Origin: JBFWQM01 sp050249455
Lineage (GTDB): Bacteria; Pseudomonadota; Alphaproteobacteria; MPNO01; VGEU01
Length of the DNA stretch: 28,249 bases
Assembly: GCA_050249455.1 (NCBI GenBank)
Contig: JBFWQM010000040.1
Location: 1-28,249 of the forward strand
Direction: 5' to 3'
The position numbers and the translations under genes were made by a program. Numbering within the stretch: the stretch's first letter is position 1; every line of letters begins with the position of its first letter. Shown one piece after another: positions 16,295 to 24,461 of this stretch. The notes below the pieces were generated by a model that searched no databases, was not told the origin of the DNA, and worked only from the letters and a program-made list of their open reading frames with translations.

Positions 16295-17290
16295 ATGCGC
16301 GTCATCGGATTGGGATTGATTGCGGGCCTGGCGCTGGCATGGACGGCGGGCACGGCGGCGGCGCAGGAGGCCAAGCTGCGCGTCGTCAGCGCGTTCCCCA
16401 AGCAGCTCATCTTCAGCCAGGACCTCGCCAAGTTCGTCGAGGCGTTCAACAAGAGCGCCGAGGCCAAGGGCGTCGCGCAGATCCAGTACGTCGGCGGCCC
16501 CGAGGTCACGCCGGTCGAAGGCCAGGGCACGGCGATCAAGAACGGCGTGTTCGACCTGCTGCTGACCCCGACCGCCTATACGCTCGGCGTCATCCCGGAG
16601 GGCGACGCGCTGCTCGGCTCCAACGTCACGCCGGCGCAGGCGCGGGCCAACGGCGGCTACGCCGCGCTGAACAAGATCTGGAACGAGCGGCTGAACGCCA
16701 ACATCGTCGCGTGGTGGGCGCCGGGCGTCGGCTTCCACATGTACCTGAACGAGATGCCCAAGCTGAATGCGAAGGGCCAGCCCGACCTGGCCGGCGTCAA
16801 GATACGCTCCACGCCGATCTACAAGGAATGGCTGGAGACGATGGGCGCCACCAACGTGATGATGCAGGCGGGCGAGGTCTACACCGCACTGGAGCGCAAG
16901 GTCGTGGACGGCTTCTGCTGGCCCGGCGTCGGCGCGATGGACCTCGGCTGGCACAAGTTCGTCAAGGCGCGCATCAGCCCGCCGGTCTGGCAGCTCGAGG
17001 TGATCCTGCTCGCCAACAAGACCAAGTGGGACCGCCTGCCGCAGCGCGCGCGCGAGGTGCTGTCGACCGCATTCCTGAACTACGAGACCGAGGCGCTGCA
17101 GCGCTACACCCAGGCCGGCATCGACGAGACCGAGGCGCTGCGCAAGGCGGGCGTCCAGATCGTCGACCTCAAGGGCGACGCCGGCAAGGAGTACGTGCGC
17201 AACGCCTACGAGATCACCTGGAAGAGGGTGAAGGAGCGCGCCCCGGCCAACGCCGACAACCTGCGCAAGCTGCTCTACGTCCAGAACTGA
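16295..17290 (+). CDS. dctP: TRAP transporter solute-binding protein, DctP family
   Basis: A 331-residue periplasmic binding protein. A signal peptide (MRVIGLGLIAGLALAW, cleavage after TAAAQ near 25) is followed by a DctP-type fold. The segment PDLAGVKIRSTPIYKEWLETMGA contains the conserved Arg that normally holds a substrate carboxylate, followed by AGEVYTALERKVVDGF as in the family. The ATG at 16295 follows GGAGGGG with a short spacer; the frame stays open 32 codons upstream but encodes an Arg-rich, non-signal sequence. First gene of a DctP-DctQ-DctM operon. The carboxylate-binding Arg suggests an organic acid substrate. Confidence 0.93.
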   Translation: MRVIGLGLIAGLALAWTAGTAAAQEAKLRVVSAFPKQLIFSQDLAKFVEAFNKSAEAKGVAQIQYVGGPEVTPVEGQGTAIKNGVFDLLLTPTAYTLGVIPEGDALLGSNVTPAQARANGGYAALNKIWNERLNANIVAWWAPGVGFHMYLNEMPKLNAKGQPDLAGVKIRSTPIYKEWLETMGATNVMMQAGEVYTALERKVVDGFCWPGVGAMDLGWHKFVKARISPPVWQLEVILLANKTKWDRLPQRAREVLSTAFLNYETEALQRYTQAGIDETEALRKAGVQIVDLKGDAGKEYVRNAYEITWKRVKERAPANADNLRKLLYVQN

Positions 17291-17315
17291 CCGGCGCACC
17301 GCCGGTATCCCGGCC

Positions 17316-17828
17316 GTGCGGGCGCTGCTGCGGGGCTACGACCGGCTCGTCACCGCGATGGCGATGACGGGCTGCGTCCTGCTCGCGGCGATGTTCGTAA
17401 TGATCGTCTACGACGTGACGGTCCGCACGGCCGGCCTGACACCGCCGGCCATGACCAGCGCAGTCAGCGAATACTTCATGCTCTACGTCACCATGCTGGC
17501 GGCGCCGTACCTGGTGCGGATCAAGGCGCACGTGGCGGTCGAATCGATCACGCTGGTGATGCCGGCGGCGGCGATGCCGTGGCTGTCGCGCCTGGTGTGC
17601 CTGGTCTGCATCGCGGTCAGCGTGCTGCTGGCGTGGTACTCGGCCGACGCGATCGCCGACGTGCTCGCCTCGGGCGAGGTCGACATCCGCTCAATCATCG
17701 TCCCGAAATGGGTGCTGTTCGCGCCGCTGCCGGTGGGCTTCGCGCTGTGCGCGGTCGAGTTCGCGCGCTACCTGATGGCGCGCGAAGGCCTGCTGGTCGG
17801 CCGCGGCGCCGGCGAGAGCTCGATCTAG
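17316..17828 (+). CDS. dctQ: TRAP transporter small membrane subunit, DctQ family
   Basis: A 170-residue inner-membrane protein with four hydrophobic segments (about 12-34, 47-64, 84-108 and 128-147), the layout of DctQ. The segment SEYFMLYVTMLAAPYLVRIKAHVAVE is characteristic. It starts at a GTG at 17316, 25 bp after dctP, without a strong ribosome site. It ends just before the ATG of the large subunit (one base between stop and start), so the two are translationally coupled. It forms the membrane complex with DctM. Confidence 0.92.
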   Translation: MRALLRGYDRLVTAMAMTGCVLLAAMFVMIVYDVTVRTAGLTPPAMTSAVSEYFMLYVTMLAAPYLVRIKAHVAVESITLVMPAAAMPWLSRLVCLVCIAVSVLLAWYSADAIADVLASGEVDIRSIIVPKWVLFAPLPVGFALCAVEFARYLMAREGLLVGRGAGESSI

Positions 17829-17829
17829 G

Positions 17830-19144
17830 ATGNNNNNNNNNNNNNNNNNNNNNNNNNNNNNNNNNNNNNNNNNNNNNNNNNNNNNNNNNNNNNNNNNNNN
17901 NNNNNNNNNNNNNNNNNNNNNNNNNNNNNNNNGGGTTGATCGTCTTCGTCGATTTCGACATCGGCCTGAAGCAGCTCGTCGCGAACGTCACCACTTCGAT
18001 CACCTCGTTCACCCTGGTGCCGGTGCCGCTGTTCCTGCTGATGGGCGAGCTGTTCTACCACACCGGCGTCGCGGTCCGCGTTTTCGACGCGTTCGACGCG
18101 CTGCTCGGCCGGCTGCCGGGGCGGCTGTCCTACCTCACGGTGGCGGGCGGCACGGTGTTCGCGGCGCTGTCGGGCTCCAGCATGGCGAACACCGCGATGC
18201 TCGGCTCGCTGATGGTGCCGGAGATGACCCGGCGCGGCTACAAGAAGCACATGGCGATGGGCCCGATCCTGGGCACCGGCGGGCTCGCCATCATCATCCC
18301 GCCGTCGGCGCTCGCGGTGCTTCTGGGCAGCCTGGCGCGCATCGACATCGGCCAGCTCCTGATCGCCGGCGTGCTGCCGGGCGTGCTGCTCGCCGGGTTC
18401 TATGCAGTCACCATCTACGTCCTGGTAAAGCTCGACCCCGAGGCGGCGCCCGCCTACGAGGTGCCGGCGATGCGCGCGCTGGAGCGCGTGCGCATCGTGT
18501 TCGTCAACCTCGCCCCGATGGGCTTCGTGATCTTCATGGTGATCGGCCTGATCCTGCTCGGCGTCGCGACGCCGTCGGAGGCGGCGGCTTTCGGCGTGCT
18601 CGGCGTCCTGATCGTCTCGGCCGGGTTCGGCAAACTGACGCGGGACGCGATCGTGAGATCCCTGCAGGGCACGATGAAGGTCACCGGCATGGTGTTCCTG
18701 ATCATCATGGCCTCGTCCACCTTCAGCCAGATCCTCGCGCTGTCGGGCGCGACCGCCGGGCTGATCGACTGGGCGACGGCGCTCGACGTGTCGCCGACCC
18801 TGATGCTGGCGGTGATGTTCGTCATCCTGCTCGTGCTCGGCTGCCTGATGGAGCAGGTGTCGATCATGATGCTGACGGTGCCGATCTTCTTCCCGCTGGC
18901 GCAGTCGCTCGGCTTCGACCTGATCTGGTTCGGCGTCGTCGTCATGCTGTCGCTGGAGATCGGGCTGATCACCCCGCCGTTCGGCCTCGGCCTGTTCGTG
19001 CTGATCGGCGTCGCGCCCAAGGGGACCACCTTGTTCGAGGCGGCGGCGGCCGGCCTGCCCTACATCGCGTGCGCGGTCGCCCTCGTCGCCTGCCTCGTCG
19101 CCTTCCCGCCGATCGCGCTCTATTTGCCGTCCCTGATGCAATAG
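17830..19144 (+). CDS. dctM: TRAP transporter large permease, DctM family (interrupted by a scaffold gap)
   Basis: The ATG at 17830 is followed directly by 100 N. After the gap 403 residues are readable from GLIVFVDFDIGLKQ to the stop at 19144: a very hydrophobic protein with family motifs PLFLLMGELFYHTG, SGSSMANTAMLGSLMVPEM and GLITPPFGLGLFVL. It is the Na+-coupled channel subunit of the TRAP system. Family members are about 425-440 residues, so about 30-35 residues lie in the gap. With exactly 100 N the ATG and the readable part are out of frame; the true gap must be a multiple of three. This is an assembly matter, not evidence of a broken gene. Confidence 0.9.
17833..17932. other. Assembly gap of 100 N
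   Basis: Exactly 100 unresolved bases, a conventional placeholder length in draft scaffolds. It removes the first roughly 30 codons of dctM after its ATG. Its real size is unknown, but must be divisible by three if dctM is intact. Confidence 0.98.
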
Positions 19145-19154
19145 GAGTCCTGCC

Positions 19155-20150
19155 GTGCCCGACATCACCCTGACGCTCGCGATCAACGACTACGACCACG
19201 TCCGCGACCTGTTCAGCGGCCGGGTGAAGCCGGAAGGCATCGCCCTCAACTGCCTGCAGCTGCCGGTGGAGGAGATCTTCTTCCGCTTCGCCCAGCGCCA
19301 GGAGTGGGAGGTCTCCGAGATGTCGATGGGGATGTATTCGTCGGCCGTCTCGCGCGGCGACGCGCCGTGGGTCGGGATTCCCGTCTTCCCGTCGCGCGTG
19401 TTCCGCCAGTCGGCGTTCTTCGTGCGCGCCGACGGCAAGGTCAAGAAGCCGGAGGATCTCCTCGGCAGGAAGCTCGGCATGCCGCAGTGGTCGCAGACGG
19501 CGACGATCTACGCCCGCGGCTGGCTGCAGCACCAGGTCGGCATCCCGCTGTCGAAGATCCAGTGGGTGCAGTCCGGCGTCAACGACCCCGGGCGGCCGGA
19601 GCCGTCGCGCATCAACCTGCCCGACGGCGTGACGATCGCCTACGACACGAAGCGGTCGCTGACCCAGCTCCTGCTCGACGGCGACATCGACTGCATCCTC
19701 TCAGCGCATCCGCCACACGAGTTCGAGCACGGCGATCCGCGCATCGTGCGGCTGGTGCAGGACTGGCGCAGCGTGGAGGAGGCCTACTTCAAGGATACCG
19801 GCATCTTCCCGATCATGCACACCATCGCGATCCGCCGCGACGCGTTCGAGGCCAATCGCTGGATCGCGCGCAACCTCTACGTCGCCTTCGACGAGGCCAA
19901 GCGCCGGTCGGTGGCGCGGCTGAAGGAGATCACCGCCTCGCAGATCGCCCTGCCGTGGGGCGAGTCGATGATCGCCGAGTTGACGGCGAAGATGTATCCC
20001 GGCCACGACTACTGGCCCTACGGCATCGAGGCCAACCGCGTCACGATCGACGCCTTCCTGCAGTACTGCTTCGAGCAGGGCGTGTGCGCCAAGCGCCTGG
20101 CGCCGGAGGAACTCTACCCGAAGGAGGGCCAGTTCACCCTCCGGGTGTAG
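19155..20150 (+). CDS. 4,5-dihydroxyphthalate decarboxylase-like / PhnD-SsuA-type binding fold protein
   Basis: A 331-residue protein without a signal peptide, so probably cytoplasmic. It resembles proteins annotated as 4,5-dihydroxyphthalate decarboxylase: an early YDHVRDLFSGRVKPEGI, then EVSEMSMGMYSSAVSRGDAPWVGIPVFPSRVFRQSAFFV, and PMHTIAIRR-like text in the second half. The fold is related to type 2 periplasmic binding proteins. The start is the GTG at 19155, with GGAG about 7 nt upstream, 10 bp after dctM, so it belongs to the TRAP operon. That placement suggests the TRAP system imports an aromatic carboxylate that this protein acts on. The enzyme activity is inferred from homology only; a regulatory ligand-binding role is possible. 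Confidence 0.8.
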   Translation: MPDITLTLAINDYDHVRDLFSGRVKPEGIALNCLQLPVEEIFFRFAQRQEWEVSEMSMGMYSSAVSRGDAPWVGIPVFPSRVFRQSAFFVRADGKVKKPEDLLGRKLGMPQWSQTATIYARGWLQHQVGIPLSKIQWVQSGVNDPGRPEPSRINLPDGVTIAYDTKRSLTQLLLDGDIDCILSAHPPHEFEHGDPRIVRLVQDWRSVEEAYFKDTGIFPIMHTIAIRRDAFEANRWIARNLYVAFDEAKRRSVARLKEITASQIALPWGESMIAELTAKMYPGHDYWPYGIEANRVTIDAFLQYCFEQGVCAKRLAPEELYPKEGQFTLRV

Positions 20151-20156
20151 GCCCGC

Positions 20157-20181
20157 CCCGTCGCGGTTCCGTCGCGACGGG
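20157..20181 (+). terminator. Hairpin after the TRAP operon
   Basis: CCCGTCGCG (20157-20165), 7-nt loop, CGCGACGGG (20173-20181) is a perfect 9-bp stem 6 bp past the stop of the decarboxylase-like gene. It is not followed by a T-run, so it may act with Rho or stabilise the mRNA end rather than being a classic terminator. Confidence 0.5.
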
Positions 20182-20276
20182 CAGGAACCATGCCGGGACA
20201 CCCACGTTGAGAAGGCAAGGGGCGCGCGGCGCGGCCGCCGCCCCGAGATCCTTTTTTCAGCCACGGGAGTGCAAGC

Positions 20277-20933
20277 ATGCGTTCGATCAGGACCGCTGTA
20301 TCCGCAGCCGCCCTCGCCGGCGCCCTCGGCATCGCCGCGGCGGCGCACGCCGACACCGCGACCGGCACCATCACCAACGTCGACCTCGCCACCAACCGCA
20401 TCACCCTGTCCAACGGCGAGATCTTCAAGCTGTACACGCCGCTGAAGGCTTCGAACTACCAGGTCGGCCAGCGGGTGGAGGTCTCGTGGAACACGCGGGT
20501 CCAGGGCTACAAGTCGGCCCATGAGGTCGAGGTGCTGGCGCAGGCGCCGGCGACCGGGGCGATGCCCGGCCACCCGACGCCGCACGGCGCCACGCAGATG
20601 CAGCAGCGGATGCCGGGCGACCACTCCGCCATGCCGGGTTCGAGCGCCACCGCGGATCACAACGCGACGGACAAGCCGTTCCGCAGGCCGGCCGGCCAGA
20701 CGGCGGTGCCCGGGTCGGCGACCAACCCGCAGCCGGGCGGCACCCCGGTCGTCGCGACGATCAGCAAGGTCGACCTCGGCGAGAACCGGCTGGTCATGAG
20801 CAACGGCGACATCTTCGAGCTCGGCACCGGCCTCGGCGCGTCCGGCTATCGCGTCGGCCAGCAGGTGCGCGTCAGCTGGGCGCCGGGCGAGAAGGGCTAC
20901 AAGGAGGCCTATCGCATCGAGCCAATCCGCTAG
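20277..20933 (+). CDS. Exported protein with two DUF1344-like repeats
   Basis: A 218-residue protein of unknown function. An N-terminal signal peptide (AVSAAALAGALGIAAAAHA, cleavage near 25) directs it to the periplasm. Two similar modules flank a Pro/Gly/His/Met-rich linker. The first (about 28-84) reads TITNVDLATNRITLSNGEIF; the second (about 160-217) reads TISKVDLGENRLVMSNGDIF. Each continues into VGQ-V-VSW and ends in GYK. This looks like an internal duplication of a small beta-rich DUF1344-type domain. The linker is rich in His and Met, so metal binding is conceivable but unproven. An upstream GGGAGTGCAAGC holds a ribosome site before the ATG at 20277. It converges on the cupin gene; the two stop codons share the bases CTAG. 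Confidence 0.75.
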   Translation: MRSIRTAVSAAALAGALGIAAAAHADTATGTITNVDLATNRITLSNGEIFKLYTPLKASNYQVGQRVEVSWNTRVQGYKSAHEVEVLAQAPATGAMPGHPTPHGATQMQQRMPGDHSAMPGSSATADHNATDKPFRRPAGQTAVPGSATNPQPGGTPVVATISKVDLGENRLVMSNGDIFELGTGLGASGYRVGQQVRVSWAPGEKGYKEAYRIEPIR

Positions 20934-21367
20934 CCGCGCGGGGTCGGCGATGGCGTCCAACCCGGCGGCGCCATCTCGAAGCCGGCAAACTCGAAGGCCG
21001 GCGAGACGGTACAGCCGACCAGGGCCCAGGCCCCGGTCGGCCTTGCCGCCTGCCATGCACGCGGCGGCACGACGGCCTGCGGCCGTTCGCCGAGCGCAAT
21101 GGCGGGCCCAAGCCGGACGGTCTCGATCGCGTTTCCGTCACTACTGACCGAAAGCTCGAGCGCCTCGCCGGCGTAGTGGTGCCAGATCTCGAAGGCGTCG
21201 ATGCGGTGCCACGCCGAGACCTCGCCTGCCCGCAGCAGGTAGTAGATCGACGTCACCGCACCGCGGCCGCCGTCCGGCGCCGGGGCGCGGAAGAATTCGC
21301 GGTAGTGGCCGCCCTCCGGGTGCGGGACGAGGCCGAGCGCGGCGATCAGCGCGTCGGCGTCGCTCAC
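20930..21367 (-). CDS. Cupin-fold protein, DUF985 family
   Basis: A 145-residue protein starting at the GTG at 21367, which overlaps the TGA of the preceding GST gene (GTGA), so its translation is coupled to it. The frame is open further upstream, but that part lies inside the GST gene and is not family-like. It begins SDADALIAALGLVPHPEGGHYREFFRA, the DUF985 (Cupin_5) hallmark, followed by TSIYYLL, SAWHRIDAFEIWHHYAG and a C-terminal VSPAFEFAGFEMA. His residues in the WHRID and WHHYAG segments would line the cupin pocket. Family members are sugar-epimerase-like cupins without a settled role. Last gene of the GST/CoA-transferase operon. Confidence 0.88.
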   Translation of the reverse strand: MSDADALIAALGLVPHPEGGHYREFFRAPAPDGGRGAVTSIYYLLRAGEVSAWHRIDAFEIWHHYAGEALELSVSSDGNAIETVRLGPAIALGERPQAVVPPRAWQAARPTGAWALVGCTVSPAFEFAGFEMAPPGWTPSPTPRG

Positions 21368-21993
21368 GGGTTCTCCGGCAGCGGCGGCGGCAGTTGCGGC
21401 ATCGTCGCGGTCATCGACGGCCGCCGGTTGAACGCGTCGAACCATGCCGTCAGCTGCGGCCGCCCGTTGCGCCATTCCACCTTGCGGAAGTCGAGGAGGC
21501 CGATGGCGCAGGCGACCGCGATCTGCCCCACGGTCATCGGCCCGTCAAGCAGCGTGGCCTCCGCCTCCAGCACGTCGAGCGCGCGCACGACGTTGGCGTT
21601 GTGGTGGTCGACCCACGCCGGCCAGCGCAGCTCCGGCTTGCGCCGGTCCTCGAACACGACGGCAACGATCGAATCGAGCATGCCGTCGCCCAGCGCCTGC
21701 AGGCGCAGCGCGCGCCAGCGCGGCTTTCCTTCCGGCGGGATCAGCTTCGCCCGGCCGTGCAACGTGTCGAGATACTCGATGATGACCGGCGAGTCGTAGA
21801 GCACCTCGCCGTCGTCGAGCACCAATGTCGGGATCTTGCCCAGCGGGTTGATCGCGCGCAGCCGGTCGAGCGTGGGGTTGGGCTGCTGCACCCAGGTCAT
21901 GACGAAGTCGATGCGGTCGGCGAGGCCGAGCTCGAGCGCGGCGACGCGGACCTTGCGGACATAGGGCGAGCCGAGCGAATAGCGCAGTTCCAT
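21364..21993 (-). CDS. Glutathione S-transferase family protein (GST 1)
   Basis: A 209-residue soluble GST. The N-terminal thioredoxin-like domain (1-80) has SPYVRKVRVAALELGL, the cis-Pro region NPLGKIPTLVLDDG and the glutathione-binding DSPVIIEYLD. A helical C-terminal domain follows. The usual catalytic Ser/Cys/Tyr position near residue 9 is SPYV, so Ser9 or the next residues are candidates. It is closely similar to the GST at 23203-23811 (LYDSPVIIEYLD-LHG, QALGDG and other blocks shared), pointing to local duplication. It starts 2 bp after the CoA-transferase stop, with GGAG overlapping that stop. It probably conjugates or isomerises a glutathione-linked substrate together with the other enzymes of the operon. 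Confidence 0.92.
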   Translation of the reverse strand: MELRYSLGSPYVRKVRVAALELGLADRIDFVMTWVQQPNPTLDRLRAINPLGKIPTLVLDDGEVLYDSPVIIEYLDTLHGRAKLIPPEGKPRWRALRLQALGDGMLDSIVAVVFEDRRKPELRWPAWVDHHNANVVRALDVLEAEATLLDGPMTVGQIAVACAIGLLDFRKVEWRNGRPQLTAWFDAFNRRPSMTATMPQLPPPLPENP

Positions 21994-21995
21994 GG

Positions 21996-23198
21996 TCACT
22001 CCGCCGCAGCTTGTGTTTCGGGCGCGTAGACGCCGACCGCCTGCTCGGCCACCAGCCGGTCGATCGCCGCGTCGTCGAAGCCGAGCGCGGTCAGCGCGCC
22101 GCGGCTGTGCTCGCCCAAATGCGGCGCGCGCGCCAGCGGCCCGTCCGCCGGCACGGGCGGCGCGCCGGGCACGTTGGCGACCGGGATCTCGCCCAGCGCG
22201 TCGTGCGTGAGCCAGGTGAAGGCGCCGGTCGCCACCGCCTGCGGCTCCTTCAGGAACTCGCCGTAGTCGTTGATCTTCTGGCTCATCAGCCCGGCGTCGC
22301 GCAGGAGCCGCACCCAGTCCTCCGCCGGCCGCTCCAGGAGCTTGGCCTGGAAGAGCGGGATCAGCGCGTCCGCGTGGTCCCGGCGGCCCTCGACGGTCTG
22401 GAAGCGCGGATCGGCCGCGACGTCGTCGAGGCCCATCGTCTTCAGCATGGTGACGAACTGCGGCTGGAAGCCGGCCGAGATGTTGAGGTGGCCCTTCGCC
22501 GTGCGGAACACGCCGATCGGCACGTAGATGTCGTCGGGCGGCGCGCCCTTCTCGACGTGGTATTCCATGATCTTGGCGACCTGGAACGCTGCCGCCGTCT
22601 GCATCATGCTGACGTCGAGGTGGCGGCCCTTGCCGCTGCGCATCCGGGCGAACAGCGCCGCCTGCACCGCCTGGAAGCCGTACAGGCCGGTCATCACGTC
22701 CATCGCGATCATCGAGATCTTGTGCGGCTCGCCGTCGTTGCCGCGGTTGATCGAGATGAAGCCCGATACCGACTGCGCGATCGAATCGACGCAGGCGCGC
22801 CCGGCGTCCGGCCCGGTCTGCCCGAAGCCCGAGATCGAGAGGTAGACGAGGCCCGGGTTGTCGGCGGCGAGCGCGGCGTAGCCGAGGCCGAGCTTGTCCA
22901 TCACGCCGGGGCGGAACGCCTCGATCACCACGTCGGCCTCCACGGCGAGCCGCCGCGCGATGGCCAGCGCCTGCGGCTGCTTGAGGTCGAGGGCGAGGCT
23001 CCGCTTGCCGCGGTTGAAGCTGACGAAATGCGCCGACACGTCGCCATAGGCGCCGCCGAGCGGCCGCGCCCAATCGCCGGTGAGCGGCTCGATCTTGAGC
23101 ACGTCGGCGCCGTGTTGCGCCAGCAGCAGGCCGGCGTGCGGGCCGGCGATGCCCTGGCCGACCTCCAGCACCTTGATGCCGTCGTAGGTGGCCTCCAT
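21996..23198 (-). CDS. Family III CoA-transferase (CaiB/BaiF type)
   Basis: A 400-residue enzyme that moves CoA between carboxylic acids. The start MEATYDGIKVLEVGQGIAGPHAGLLLAQHGADVLKIE is the standard CaiB/BaiF N-terminus; NRGKRSLALDLK, ISGFGQTGP and IAMDVMTGLYGFQAVQAALF follow. Asp167 in AMDVMTG is the likely catalytic aspartate that forms the acyl anhydride, as in formyl-CoA transferase. Length matches the family. It lies 4 bp after the GST at 23203-23811 and 2 bp before GST 1, so it is in the same transcript. The acyl substrate is unknown; carnitine, formate/oxalate, succinate and aromatic acids are all used within the family. Confidence 0.92.
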   Translation of the reverse strand: MEATYDGIKVLEVGQGIAGPHAGLLLAQHGADVLKIEPLTGDWARPLGGAYGDVSAHFVSFNRGKRSLALDLKQPQALAIARRLAVEADVVIEAFRPGVMDKLGLGYAALAADNPGLVYLSISGFGQTGPDAGRACVDSIAQSVSGFISINRGNDGEPHKISMIAMDVMTGLYGFQAVQAALFARMRSGKGRHLDVSMMQTAAAFQVAKIMEYHVEKGAPPDDIYVPIGVFRTAKGHLNISAGFQPQFVTMLKTMGLDDVAADPRFQTVEGRRDHADALIPLFQAKLLERPAEDWVRLLRDAGLMSQKINDYGEFLKEPQAVATGAFTWLTHDALGEIPVANVPGAPPVPADGPLARAPHLGEHSRGALTALGFDDAAIDRLVAEQAVGVYAPETQAAAE

Positions 23199-23202
23199 GG
23201 CC

Positions 23203-23811
23203 CTAGGCCCAGGGCAGCAGCGCCGTCGCCTGCAGCGACGGGCGTTGCCTGAAGCTGTCGAACCACGCGCCGAGGCGCGGATGGGTGCTGCGCCAGTCCG
23301 AATCGGCGTTGTGCTGGTCGATGAAGTCGAGCGCGACGGCGAGCGTCAGCCGGCCGACGTCGGCGGGCCCGGCCAGCGTGTCGGCCTCCAGCTCCAGGGC
23401 ATCGACGGCGCGCATCGCCGCCGCCTTGTTGTGGGCGATCCACGCCTCCGACCGCCGCTCCGGCTTGCGCAGCGTCTCGATGAAGGCGAGCACGGTGTTC
23501 TCGATGATGCCGTCGCCCAGCGCCTGGCGGCGCAGCGCGTTCCACCGCGCGTCGCCGGAGCCGGGGATTAGCTTCTGTCCGCCATGAAGGCTGTCGAGGT
23601 ATTCGATGATGACCGGGGAATCGTAGAGCACCAGCCCGTCGTCGGTCTCCAGGCACGGCACCTTGCCGAGCGGGTTGGGCGAGCCTTGGCGGTCCTCGCG
23701 CTTCATCGGGTTGGTCGCGACGCGCTCGATCCGGGCGTCGAGGCCCATCTCCATCGCGGCGACCACGACCTTGCGCACGAACGGCGAGGACGGCGAGTAG
23801 CGGAGCTTCAT
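23203..23811 (-). CDS. Glutathione S-transferase family protein (GST 2)
   Basis: A 202-residue soluble GST. The N-terminal domain shows SPFVRKVVVAAMEMGL, NPLGKVPCLETDDG and DSPVIIEYLDSLHG; the C-terminal helical domain has DVGRLTLAVALDFIDQHNAD and the terminal RLGAWFDSFRQRPS. It resembles GST 1 far more than it resembles GST 3, consistent with a recent duplication on either side of the CoA-transferase gene. It begins 25 bp after GST 3. An auxiliary glutathione-dependent step in the same pathway is likely; the substrate is not shown. Confidence 0.92.
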   Translation of the reverse strand: MKLRYSPSSPFVRKVVVAAMEMGLDARIERVATNPMKREDRQGSPNPLGKVPCLETDDGLVLYDSPVIIEYLDSLHGGQKLIPGSGDARWNALRRQALGDGIIENTVLAFIETLRKPERRSEAWIAHNKAAAMRAVDALELEADTLAGPADVGRLTLAVALDFIDQHNADSDWRSTHPRLGAWFDSFRQRPSLQATALLPWA

Positions 23812-23836
23812 GTACTGTCTCCCGTGCGGGCGGCGG

Positions 23837-24451
23837 TCAGGCTTGTGTCGCCATCTCCGGCGCCAAGGTCTCGCGCAGCGACGGGCGCTGCGCCAGCGCA
23901 TCGTACCACGCCGCCAGCCGTGGCCGTGTCGCGCGCCAGCCGCGGCCGAAGCGGTACTCCTCGTAGGCCAGCATGCAGGCGAGCGCGATCCGGCCGATGT
24001 CGAGCGGCCCGGCGAGCGCCGCCGCGTCGCGCTCCAGCTGGTCGAGCCCGCGCTCGACCTTGTCGCGCTGGTGCTTCCGCGCGCCGGCCGACCGCTTGGC
24101 CTCGGCACGGTTGCCCTCCAGGTTGGCCAGCACCACGGCGTCGCAGATGCCGTCGGCGATCGCCTGCAGGTGCAGCGCCGCCCAGCGCGCCTCGCCCGCC
24201 GCCGGCACCAGGAGCGGCGCGCCGGGAAGCTGGTCCAGGTACTCGCAGATCACCGGCGAATCGACCAGCGGCCGACCGTCGTCGCGGATCAGCGCCGGCA
24301 CCTTGTCGAGCGGGTTCAGCGCGGCGAGCGGCGCCGCCGGGTCGTCGCGATCGACGGTGACGAGCTCCAGGCGATCCGCGATGCCGCGCTCGATCGCCAC
24401 GATGCGGCACTTGCGGGCGTAGGGCGAGCGCGGGGCGTAGACCAGCTTCAT
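23837..24451 (-). CDS. Glutathione S-transferase family protein (GST 3)
   Basis: A 204-residue soluble GST, the most divergent of the three paralogues. Its N-terminal domain reads SPYARKCRIVAIERGI, NPLDKVPALIRDDG and DSPVICEYLDQLPG; the C-terminal domain holds DIGRIALACMLAYEEYRFGR and RLAAWYDALAQRPS. Cys14 in the first helix region and Ser9 are the candidate glutathione-contacting residues. It starts 10 bp after gloB and is the second gene of the six-gene operon. Confidence 0.91.
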   Translation of the reverse strand: MKLVYAPRSPYARKCRIVAIERGIADRLELVTVDRDDPAAPLAALNPLDKVPALIRDDGRPLVDSPVICEYLDQLPGAPLLVPAAGEARWAALHLQAIADGICDAVVLANLEGNRAEAKRSAGARKHQRDKVERGLDQLERDAAALAGPLDIGRIALACMLAYEEYRFGRGWRATRPRLAAWYDALAQRPSLRETLAPEMATQA

Positions 24452-24461
24452 CGCGGCGCGC

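Noticed and set aside
21368..21475. 36-codon N-terminal extension of the cupin protein
   Set aside because: It lies inside the GST 1 gene in another frame, is low-complexity Ala/Asp-rich, and the GTGA overlap gives a better start.
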